Source of the DNA: Coriobacteriia bacterium
GTDB taxonomy: Bacteria; Actinomycetota; Coriobacteriia; WRKU01
Direction of reading: 5' to 3'
Length of the DNA stretch: 5,759 bases
Assembly: GCA_009784095.1 (NCBI GenBank)
Contig: WRDL01000091.1
Coordinates: forward strand, 1-5,759
Every line of letters begins with the position of its first letter. Position 1 is the first letter of the stretch. Positions 1 through 5,579 of the stretch are shown one piece after another. The notes under the pieces were generated by a model that was not told the origin of the DNA, ran no database searches, and saw nothing but the letters and a program-made list of their open reading frames with translations. Position numbers and translations under genes: made by a program.

Positions 1-857
1 ACCATGACCATCTCGGCACCTTCATCGATCAGGATATCGAATGGGAGCAGATCAGCTTGTTCAAGAGTCTCAAGCGGCGCGATCGTGGTCGCAGTATTGT
101 GCGTATCCGGCGCGCTTCCAATACCCGGCCAGTGTTTGAGCACCACGCTCATTCCCGCATCATGCATACCATTCATCCAAGCGATACCAACTTCCGAGAC
201 CTTTGTTGGGTCACCACTGAAGGTCCGATCCAGCTCGGCCATATGAGCTCCAGGTACTGTGAGGTCGAGGGCTGGTGCCAAGACCAAATGGGAACCCAGA
301 TTCGCGAGTTTCTCGCCATATGCTCTCGTCGCATCTCGTATCTGATCGCTGGACCAGGTCGCGATCTCAGGAGGTGATGGCAAAGGCCCGCTAATTAGTT
401 TTGAGAGATAAGCGACCTCACCACCCTCCTCGTCGCTTGAAACGAGCATTCTAATCCCACGCGGAGCTTGATGCTGTGCATATTCGAGCTCTTCAGCCAT
501 ATCATCCGCAGGATTACCACCCGATAGGACGATCGACCCGATTCCTTGCCGAGCCAGAATATAGAACCCGACCGTATCGTCACTCGGTGTCATAACAAAG
601 AGGATCTGCGCGACGAGCTCCTCGGTCGACCAGGAGTCAAGATCGAACACATCGACTTCTTCTTCGACTTCCTCCTCGACCTCACCTGGCGCTATTTGAC
701 TGAGAAAACGCTCACCCGGCAGAGCAAGATCATTCCTGACTGAGATGAGTAGTATCGCAACTAAGATGATATAGGTCGCGATGATAGCGATCACGGTGCT
801 TGTCAGCACCCTCAATACCACGGTCGTGGTAGAAGGCTTCGGGCTCTGTTCGTTCAT
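1..857 (-). CDS. Membrane-anchored glycoside hydrolase family 3 (NagZ-like) protein, C-terminus cut by window edge
   Basis: The reading frame is open from an ATG at 857 to the left edge, giving 285 residues and no stop. Residues about 15-40 form one hydrophobic span behind a short, weakly basic N-terminus, so the protein is probably anchored with its catalytic domain outside the cell. An acidic linker (about 59-74, EVEEEVEEEV) follows, then a GH3 N-terminal domain from about residue 75. Visible family motifs are SDEEGGEV (141-148, compare DxEGGxVxR of NagZ, here without the final Arg) and KHWPGIG (241-247) followed by D251-T-H253, which matches the Asp-His general acid/base dyad of NagZ. The nucleophile motif would lie beyond the window. 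Known NagZ enzymes remove GlcNAc from muropeptides or glycans; the exact substrate here is inferred only. The start lies 4 bp after the upstream paralog's stop with no clear Shine-Dalgarno, which suggests translational coupling. Confidence 0.85.
   Translation of the reverse strand, partial: MNEQSPKPSTTTVVLRVLTSTVIAIIATYIILVAILLISVRNDLALPGERFLSQIAPGEVEEEVEEEVDVFDLDSWSTEELVAQILFVMTPSDDTVGFYILARQGIGSIVLSGGNPADDMAEELEYAQHQAPRGIRMLVSSDEEGGEVAYLSKLISGPLPSPPEIATWSSDQIRDATRAYGEKLANLGSHLVLAPALDLTVPGAHMAELDRTFSGDPTKVSEVGIAWMNGMHDAGMSVVLKHWPGIGSAPDTHNTATTIAPLETLEQADLLPFDILIDEGAEMVM
654..683 (-). repeat. 12-bp imperfect tandem repeat encoding the acidic Val-Glu linker
   Basis: About 2.5 copies of GACTTCTTCTTC / GACTTCCTCCTC / GACCTC lie side by side on the plus strand. 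On the coding strand they specify a Val-Glu-Glu-Glu periodic linker between the membrane span and the GH3 domain of the partial gene. The second copy differs from the first only at third codon positions, consistent with a duplicated spacer segment that could vary in length between strains. Confidence 0.6.
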
Positions 858-861
858 GAAT

Positions 862-2151
862 CTAGGGAGACGTTACCAACTGTGGTGCGAGTCCCATATT
901 CATTTTTGCACGCAAGATCCGCTCGACCTTCGTCTCAGCTTGAGCGCGAGATATCTTTCCTGTCGAGATCGCGTTGGTGAGCTCGTCGACCACCGTAGTG
1001 TCATTTGCGCCTCTGGATCTATACATGATCATATCCGCCCCTGCATTGATCGCTTCAACAGCCGCGGATCCCGATGCGTCGCATACTCCATCACGCACTA
1101 ACACACCGACATCATCGGAAAGGAGAATCACGTCGCCGAAGTTCTTGCGGAGATACTGCATCGCATTCTGCGAAATACTGGTCGGGTTAGAGTCCTCGGT
1201 AAAATCGGGAACGATGACGTGAGTCACTAAGATCATCGTAACGTTTCCATCGACCGAATCTATGAACACTTGAACTTCATCTTCTTGTAGCTCCTGCCAA
1301 CTCCGATACGTGGTCACCACACCTCTAGCATCAGCATAACCGCCAAGGCCCGGCCAGTGTCCGAGTACCGTCCCAACGTTCGCTTGACCCATACCCGATG
1401 TCCACGCATTTGCGGATTCGGCGACTTTATTCCGATCGGTTCCAAAAGACCTTCCTTCTTTGGCGAGCCCTCCAGCCGGATCTCCAAGATCTGCCGATGG
1501 TCCTAACACGAGATTAACACCCGCGTCTTGGAGTTTTCTGCCATGCTCTTCGGTGAGCGCGGCAATCTCACTGGAGGAAAGTTTACTCAACTCTTTGGCG
1601 CTCGGTAATGTACCGCTCAGCGTGTTGAGCGGATTATCATAATCCCCGATCTCATCGGAGACGATAAAGGATTGCACTGAATTAGCAGCGTTCTTTTGTG
1701 CGACAGAGATATCTGAGACGAGCGAGGAACTGTGTGAGGTCCCGGTAAGTACCAAGGCACCAATGCCTTGCTTGTTGTGCATCGCGAAATCCTTAGAGCT
1801 CGCCCCATCAACGACGATCATGCACATCTGAGCCGCCAGTTGCTCATCGCTTAAATCCGCAACTGTGAGGGTCCCGGAGTCTGCCACTACTGTTGGTGCT
1901 GCATCATCAGTCGCCGCTGTAGTCGTGAACGGCAGCGGGGCGGCGGTCCATCCCAATAAGAACAGGACCGCGAGAGCGATGAAATATGCGGTGATTATCG
2001 CACCCAGGACCGCAAGTACTCCGCGTAGGAAATTCGCGAGTTTATGCCGCTGCTCATTCTTGTTCTCAACTTCATGTTGATAGAGTGCTTCGTCGCTGGG
2101 ACGTTGCGTCGCAAAAGGTGAGGTCGATGGTGAAGTCGTGTTGTCAGCCAT
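862..2151 (-). CDS. Membrane-anchored GH3-like protein with degraded active-site motifs (probable pseudo-enzyme)
   Basis: This complete 429-residue protein is collinear with the partial GH3 protein just downstream. It has a polar N-terminus of about 42 residues, a membrane span at about 43-67, a Thr/Ala-rich linker (70-95) and a GH3 TIM-barrel-like domain from about 98 to the end, so it should face outward. Fold landmarks remain: QGIGALVLTG (128-137), GHWPGLGG (264-271), ILVTHVIVP (307-315), LLSDDVGV (343-350) and GADMIM (371-376). D346 aligns with the NagZ nucleophile. The other key sites are changed. The DxEGG motif reads DEIGD (166-170), the Lys of KH-P-G is G264, and the Asp-x-His acid/base motif is D274-A-R276, so the catalytic His is missing. 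It may bind glycan without cleaving it, or use different chemistry. The ATG is the only plausible start, since an in-frame TAG lies four codons upstream; AGGA sits unusually close, 2 nt before it. Confidence 0.85.
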   Translation of the reverse strand: MADNTTSPSTSPFATQRPSDEALYQHEVENKNEQRHKLANFLRGVLAVLGAIITAYFIALAVLFLLGWTAAPLPFTTTAATDDAAPTVVADSGTLTVADLSDEQLAAQMCMIVVDGASSKDFAMHNKQGIGALVLTGTSHSSSLVSDISVAQKNAANSVQSFIVSDEIGDYDNPLNTLSGTLPSAKELSKLSSSEIAALTEEHGRKLQDAGVNLVLGPSADLGDPAGGLAKEGRSFGTDRNKVAESANAWTSGMGQANVGTVLGHWPGLGGYADARGVVTTYRSWQELQEDEVQVFIDSVDGNVTMILVTHVIVPDFTEDSNPTSISQNAMQYLRKNFGDVILLSDDVGVLVRDGVCDASGSAAVEAINAGADMIMYRSRGANDTTVVDELTNAISTGKISRAQAETKVERILRAKMNMGLAPQLVTSP

Positions 2152-2240
2152 AATCCTGCCGTTCTAATCAATGTCGTCTACGCCACACGGAGACAACAAC
2201 TGAGCACGCGCATGTGTCTGCCCGTTCCTTCTCACTACCG

Positions 2241-2249
2241 CTATTCTAC
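2241..2249 (-). promoter_or_regulatory. Possible -10 element (TAGAAT) for the GH3 gene pair
   Basis: The 148-bp gap between galU and the first GH3 gene holds no gene. On the minus strand it contains GTAGAATAG, whose TAGAAT core matches the bacterial -10 consensus at five of six positions, and it would give a leader of roughly 85 nt. No convincing -35 hexamer sits 16-18 bp upstream. The same 9-mer occurs just in front of manC. No clear terminator for galU was seen in the gap, so read-through from galU is also possible. Confidence 0.3.
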
Positions 2250-2299
2250 AATATCGAGGTGCCCAAAGTACAGTTTTGCGACAGGGAGGGTCGATCCTT

Positions 2300-3148
2300 C
2301 TACAACGTATCGATCAACGCACGAATGGCATCCCGATAGCGCTCGTCGCGTAAACCCAACGTAAGATTGGTCTCGAGCCAGCCGATCATGTTACCGGTAT
2401 CGAACCCGTCTTTCGGATCGATCACGACCGCGTATACCGGTTCATGCGCGAGCAGTTCGAGCAGCGCGTCGGTCAGCTGGATCTCCCCATCGCGTCCCGG
2501 CGCGGTCGTCTTCAGTATCTCCATGACCTTGGGGCTCAGCAGGTAGCGTCCAGTGATCGCCAGGTTCGAGGGAGCGGCTTCACGCTCGGGCTTCTCGACC
2601 ATGTCACTGATTTTCCAAACCCCATCTGCGACCTTTTGACCTGCGATTATACCGTATTTCGAAAGATCCTCATCGGCGACCGGCTCGACCGCTATCACAC
2701 TCGCGCCATGCTGATCGTAGACCTCTCGCAAACGAGGAAGCACGTTGTGTTCGGGAACGATGATGTCACCGAGCAACACGAAGAACGGCTCATCTCCGGT
2801 GAACGGCGCGCCGCAGGCGACCGCATGACCCAGTCCCTTGGGGCGTGACTGTCGCACCGAGAACAGGTGTGCCATATCGGTGATCGCATGCACCGTCGAG
2901 AGCGCATCCTGCTTACCCTGCTCGGCAAGCGTGTGCTCGAGCTCGGCATTACTGTCGAAATGATCCTCGATCGCACGCTTGGCCTTTCCGGTCACGACCA
3001 AGATCTCAGAGCTGCCACCGGCGACCGCTTCTTCGATCACATACTGCATAATGGGTTTATCCAAAACCGGCAGCATCTCTTTAGGTTGCGCTTTGGTCAC
3101 CGGAAGGAACCGAGTGCCGAGTCCTGCCGCGGGAATGATCGCTTTCAT
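2300..3148 (-). CDS. galU: UTP-glucose-1-phosphate uridylyltransferase
   Basis: GalU joins UTP and glucose-1-phosphate to give UDP-glucose and pyrophosphate in the cytoplasm, supplying UDP-glucose and derived sugars for surface glycans. The 282-residue product fits the family length. It begins with MKAIIPAAGLGTRFLP (1-16), the nucleotide-binding loop, followed by KEMLPVLDKP (23-32). Further landmarks are RPKGLGHAV (102-110), LLGD with the metal-site Asp (125-128), VEKP (184-187), ITGRYLL (198-204), GEIQLTDAL (221-229) and DGFDTGN (247-253). The reading frame is open for 35 more codons upstream, but that extension would overlap the manC 3' end and lacks family similarity. The chosen ATG opens the conserved nucleotidyltransferase fold and is preceded by a good ribosome site. 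It follows manC by 43 bp in the same direction, so the two are probably cotranscribed. Confidence 0.95.
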   Translation of the reverse strand: MKAIIPAAGLGTRFLPVTKAQPKEMLPVLDKPIMQYVIEEAVAGGSSEILVVTGKAKRAIEDHFDSNAELEHTLAEQGKQDALSTVHAITDMAHLFSVRQSRPKGLGHAVACGAPFTGDEPFFVLLGDIIVPEHNVLPRLREVYDQHGASVIAVEPVADEDLSKYGIIAGQKVADGVWKISDMVEKPEREAAPSNLAITGRYLLSPKVMEILKTTAPGRDGEIQLTDALLELLAHEPVYAVVIDPKDGFDTGNMIGWLETNLTLGLRDERYRDAIRALIDTL

Positions 3149-3155
3149 CGCTATG

Positions 3156-3161
3156 CCTTTC
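3156..3161 (-). promoter_or_regulatory. Ribosome binding site deciding the galU start
   Basis: On the minus strand GAAAGG lies 7 nt before the ATG at 3148. This supports the internal start over the ATG 105 bp further upstream, which lies inside the manC 3' end. Confidence 0.65.
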
Positions 3162-3191
3162 GCTTCTGCGTTATGCTCGCGCCCGTTCGCG

Positions 3192-4730
3192 CTATTGCTC
3201 GCGCTGGAAATCGTCCTCGTAGCGAACGATGTCGTCCTCACCAAGATAGTCACCGGTCGCGACTTCTACCACGCGCAGCGGCACGTCGCCGATGTTCTCG
3301 AGTCGATGCACCGCACCCATCGGCAGGAAGGCGCTTTCGTTCTTCTGTAGGGTGATCGTTCCGCCATTGCAGGTCACCAACGCGGTGCCTTCGGCGATGA
3401 TCCAGTGTTCGGCGCGATGCTCATGGCTCTGCGAGGAAAGCCGCATCCCGGGAAGCACCATCACTTCTTTGACGTGGTAGTGCGGCATACGCACCAGCAT
3501 CGTCCAGCTCCCCCATGGTCTCAGGCTGGTCTTATTCAGTGAGACCTCAGGCGCGCCCTGCTCCTTGAGTGCTGCCACTATCTGGCGCACATCCTCGGTC
3601 CGCTCGCGCGAAGCGACCAGTGTGGCATCGGCGCTGTCTACGACCATGATATTGTCGAGTCCGAGCGTGGCAATCATGCGTCCGCTTTCAGAGTAGCTTA
3701 AGGTATCCTTGCTGTCGATATCGACCGCGCGCCCGATGAGGTTGTTGCCCTGGTCGTCGGCAGGAGTAAGATCGGCAAGCGCTTCGAGCGACCCGACATC
3801 GCTCCACCCCAGATCGGCAGCTACCACGCTCACGTTCTCGCTTGCCTCAAGACAGGCGGTATCGAACGGGACGCTCGGACAGTCCTCATAGAGATGGCGG
3901 CATGCCTCGTTCTTCCAGGCGTCAGGACCACCGATGGCCATCGTCTCGGCGACCGAGGCGATCTTGCCGCTATAGTAAGCATCAGGATGTTCGTCGGAGG
4001 TGCCATAGGCGCCACAGCGCGCCCCGCAGCGACGCAACTCCTTCAGTATCGTTTCAGCACCTGCGATCAGCATACCGCTATTCCACAGGTACTCATGACT
4101 GTCCACATAACGCTGAGCGGTCATCTCATCGGGTTTTTCGACGAACTTCTCAGCCTTTGAGACGATCGCGCGCGGTGTGTCTGCCCCATCGGGTGCGAGT
4201 GCGCCACACTCCGCGCATTTGATATAACCATATCCGGTCGCTGGATAGCGCGGTCGCAAGCCGATGGTGACCAGATCTCCGCGTGCGGCTTGCTCGCGAC
4301 CTGCCGCGACGACCGCCTTCCACTCGTCATCGTCATGACAGATGTGATCCGAGGGAAGCATCACTATCTGCGCGGTGGGGTCCTCGGCCTTGACCGTCGC
4401 CGCCGCAAGCGCCAGCGCCGGCGCGGTGTTGCGCGCGCACGGCTCGATGATATAGCGGATGTCGAGCCCCTTGAGCTCGGGATATGCTTTCAGATGATTG
4501 CGCACCTCGTCGTAGAGGGTCTCACCGACCACGATCCAGATCGCGCCATGTTCACCCTTACCCGCGAGCGCGTCACCGGTGGCGACATGTGCCGCGCGTT
4601 TGACGGCGGCGACCAGAAGCGACTCGGCACCGAAAACATCCAGCATCTGTTTGGGTAGAAGTTCACGGGAGAGCGGCCAGAAACGCGACCCGCTGCCTCC
4701 CGCTAATATGACTGCATGCAGTTTTGACAT
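3192..4730 (-). CDS. manC: Bifunctional mannose-1-phosphate guanylyltransferase / mannose-6-phosphate isomerase
   Basis: The N-terminal nucleotidyltransferase domain (about 1-330) makes GDP-mannose from mannose-1-phosphate and GTP; the C-terminal cupin (about 400-510) is a type II phosphomannose isomerase converting fructose-6-phosphate to mannose-6-phosphate. Visible motifs are GGSGSRFWPL (11-20) with R22 and PK (26-27), EPCARNTAPA (96-105), PSDH (126-129), FVEKP (196-200), WNSG (216-219) and GWSDVGS (308-314). In the cupin, Q434, H436, H438, E441 and H475 lie where the metal-binding Gln/His/Glu residues occur, and YLGEDDIVRYED (495-506) is the usual tail signature. At 512 residues it is somewhat longer than typical homologues of about 450-480. 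The extra length includes a cysteine-bearing insertion at about 171-187. The usual Trp after DVGS is Leu. The neighbouring fcl points to GDP-mannose feeding GDP-fucose. Only a weak AGGT precedes the ATG. Confidence 0.95.
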   Translation of the reverse strand: MSKLHAVILAGGSGSRFWPLSRELLPKQMLDVFGAESLLVAAVKRAAHVATGDALAGKGEHGAIWIVVGETLYDEVRNHLKAYPELKGLDIRYIIEPCARNTAPALALAAATVKAEDPTAQIVMLPSDHICHDDDEWKAVVAAGREQAARGDLVTIGLRPRYPATGYGYIKCAECGALAPDGADTPRAIVSKAEKFVEKPDEMTAQRYVDSHEYLWNSGMLIAGAETILKELRRCGARCGAYGTSDEHPDAYYSGKIASVAETMAIGGPDAWKNEACRHLYEDCPSVPFDTACLEASENVSVVAADLGWSDVGSLEALADLTPADDQGNNLIGRAVDIDSKDTLSYSESGRMIATLGLDNIMVVDSADATLVASRERTEDVRQIVAALKEQGAPEVSLNKTSLRPWGSWTMLVRMPHYHVKEVMVLPGMRLSSQSHEHRAEHWIIAEGTALVTCNGGTITLQKNESAFLPMGAVHRLENIGDVPLRVVEVATGDYLGEDDIVRYEDDFQREQ

Positions 4731-4734
4731 GCGT

Positions 4735-4743
4735 CTATTCTAC
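4735..4743 (-). promoter_or_regulatory. Possible manC -10 element with little or no leader
   Basis: On the minus strand GTAGAATAG ends 4 nt before the manC ATG. If the TAGAAT core is a -10 box, transcription would start at or within a few bases of the start codon, giving a leaderless or nearly leaderless mRNA. This fits the lack of a good Shine-Dalgarno (only AGGT, 11 nt away). No clear -35 hexamer is seen. The identical 9-mer precedes the GH3 pair. Confidence 0.3.
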
Positions 4744-4789
4744 CTAAACATCGCCGTAGACCGAGGAATGCGTACTTGAACACATTTTC

Positions 4790-4819
4790 TTGATACGTGA
4801 GGTATACTATACGTATGAC
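4790..4819 (+). promoter_or_regulatory. Probable vapBC promoter
   Basis: The best -10 match is TATACT (4803-4808, five of six consensus positions), which would place the transcript start near 4815 and give a leader of about 30 nt, but it has no good -35 at 16-18 bp. An alternative pairs TTGATA (4790-4795) with TATGAC (4814-4819) across 18 bp. Either way the promoter overlaps the repeated ACGTAT elements, as expected for an autorepressed toxin-antitoxin operon. Confidence 0.45.
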
Positions 4820-4850
4820 GTATGTGCTATCGATAGGATAAACGTATGAC
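4793..4850 (+). promoter_or_regulatory. Candidate VapB operator: ACGTAT half-sites and palindromes
   Basis: This stretch contains ACGTATG at 4811-4817 and 4818-4824 in tandem, and ACGTATGAC again at 4842-4850 across the vapB start codon. The reverse form ATACGT occurs at 4793-4798 and 4809-4814. Perfect palindromes are GTATAC (4802-4807), ATACGTAT (4809-4816) and CTATCGATAG (4827-4836), the last overlapping the AGGA ribosome site at 4835-4838. AbrB-fold antitoxins commonly repress their own operons by binding such sites. The regulatory role here is inferred. Confidence 0.5.
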
Positions 4851-5082
4851 GAGCGTAACAGTCTCCCCAAAGTACCAGATCGTGATTCCAAAGTTGGTAC
4901 GTGAAAGGCTTGGTGTTCACCCCGGTGACAAGATCGAGATCCTTGAGCCGCGCCCTGGCATGTTCGAGTTCTTTGTGCCGGAAAAGATCGATATCAAAGC
5001 GATGGAAGGATACTTTAATGGTGGTCCTGGCTATCGCGTTGTGCATGAGGAACGTGACCGCGATCGACTAATGGAGCCTTAG
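4846..5082 (+). CDS. vapB: AbrB/SpoVT-fold antitoxin of a VapBC-type module
   Basis: This 78-residue protein has the swapped-hairpin AbrB/MazE/SpoVT fold at about 1-47, shown by VTVSPKYQIVIPK (4-16), VRERLGVHPGDKIEIL (18-33) and a final beta-rich segment. The family forms dimers that bind promoter DNA. The charged C-terminal tail (about 50-78, ending ERDRDRLMEP) is where antitoxins of this type normally contact and inhibit the toxin. AGGA lies 7 nt before the ATG. The stop codon is immediately followed by the vapC ATG, a coupling typical of toxin-antitoxin pairs. Repeated ACGTAT sites in front of the gene suggest autorepression. The assignment as antitoxin rests on the fold plus the adjacent PIN toxin. 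Confidence 0.9.
   Translation: MTSVTVSPKYQIVIPKLVRERLGVHPGDKIEILEPRPGMFEFFVPEKIDIKAMEGYFNGGPGYRVVHEERDRDRLMEP
5073..5076 (+). promoter_or_regulatory. Ribosome binding site for vapC inside the vapB 3' end
   Basis: GGAG ends 6 nt before the ATG at 5083, which directly abuts the vapB TAG. This favours the first ATG over the in-frame ATG at 5095 (residue 5), although a start there would still leave the PIN domain intact. Confidence 0.55.
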
Positions 5083-5475
5083 ATGAGTTCCGATATGCAG
5101 GTAGTCGACTCGTGTGGCTGGATCGACTATTTAGAAGGTGGCTCACATCGCGCTTCATTTCGCCCAATCATTCATGATACAGAGCATCTCATGGTCCCCG
5201 CGATCATCTTTTACGAAGTCTTTAAATATTTCAAGCGATCATATAGCGATCAAGATGCTTGTCAAGCGGCTTTTGCAATGAAAGAGGCACGACAGATTCA
5301 GATAGATCATGTGCTCGCATTTCAAGCAGCTGATTTGGCGCTCGAGCACGATCTGGCAATGGGTGATGCGCTCATCCTCGCGACTGCGCGAGCATATTAC
5401 GCGACGCTTCATACACTGGATCGTCACTTCGAGGGAATCGAGGGAGTGGAACTTCATCGCTCAAAGCCTCAGTGA
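5083..5475 (+). CDS. vapC: PIN-domain ribonuclease toxin of a VapBC-type module
   Basis: The 130-residue product is a single PIN domain, the usual size for VapC. Its N-terminal strand reads VVDSCGWIDYLEG (7-19) with catalytic D9. E45 follows in the IIFYEVFKYF segment (41-50). MGDALILATAR (93-103) supplies D95, and TLDRHF (111-116) supplies the fourth acidic position D113. These acidic residues hold the Mg2+ used for RNA cleavage; known VapC toxins cut tRNA or rRNA, but the target here cannot be read from sequence. All catalytic positions are present, so the toxin is probably active and held in check by the upstream antitoxin. The gene seems more AT-rich than manC or galU, and it runs opposite to every other gene in the window, both consistent with acquisition as a mobile module. 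Confidence 0.9.
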   Translation: MSSDMQVVDSCGWIDYLEGGSHRASFRPIIHDTEHLMVPAIIFYEVFKYFKRSYSDQDACQAAFAMKEARQIQIDHVLAFQAADLALEHDLAMGDALILATARAYYATLHTLDRHFEGIEGVELHRSKPQ

Positions 5476-5536
5476 GCGAAGATGAGAATAATGGATCAAC
5501 TTTTCTACTCGATGCGCCCTATTCTCAATGGGTAGC

Positions 5537-5573
5537 GAGGAATTGCCAATACTTTTTAGCGCATTGGCACCTC
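5537..5573. terminator. Inverted repeat between convergent vapC and fcl ends
   Basis: GAGG (5537-5540) plus TGCCAAT (5544-5550) pair with ATTGGCA (5563-5569) plus CCTC (5570-5573). The result is an 11-bp stem with a 3-nt bulge and a 12-nt loop. It begins 6 nt after the fcl stop on the minus strand and lies about 60 nt after the vapC stop on the plus strand. There is no following T-run in either direction, so it is not a standard intrinsic terminator. It could still end or stabilise transcripts between the two convergent genes. The rest of 5476-5579 shows no gene. Confidence 0.35.
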
Positions 5574-5579
5574 GATCGA

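Noticed and set aside
2160..2220. Possible hairpin in the galU-GH3 gap (AGACA with TGTCT)
   Set aside because: The arms are only 5 bp around a loop of about 19 nt with no T-run, so it is not distinguishable from chance.
3149..3253. N-terminal extension of galU by 35 codons to the upstream ATG
   Set aside because: It would overlap the manC 3' end, has no family similarity, and the internal ATG has a well-spaced GAAAGG and opens the conserved MKAIIPAAG motif.
2867..3355. Plus-strand 162-codon frame
   Set aside because: It is antisense across the 5' part of galU and the 3' end of manC, both of which have clear family motifs; the product is Arg/His-rich and unlike a real protein.
3842..4222. 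Plus-strand 126-codon frame inside manC
   Set aside because: It is an antisense shadow with highly Arg/Ser-rich composition, no motif, and lies wholly within well-supported manC coding sequence.
4703..5046. Minus-strand small frames over vapB and the manC-vapB gap
   Set aside because: They are antisense to vapB, which has a convincing AbrB fold, a ribosome site and a coupled toxin gene; the frames show no motif.
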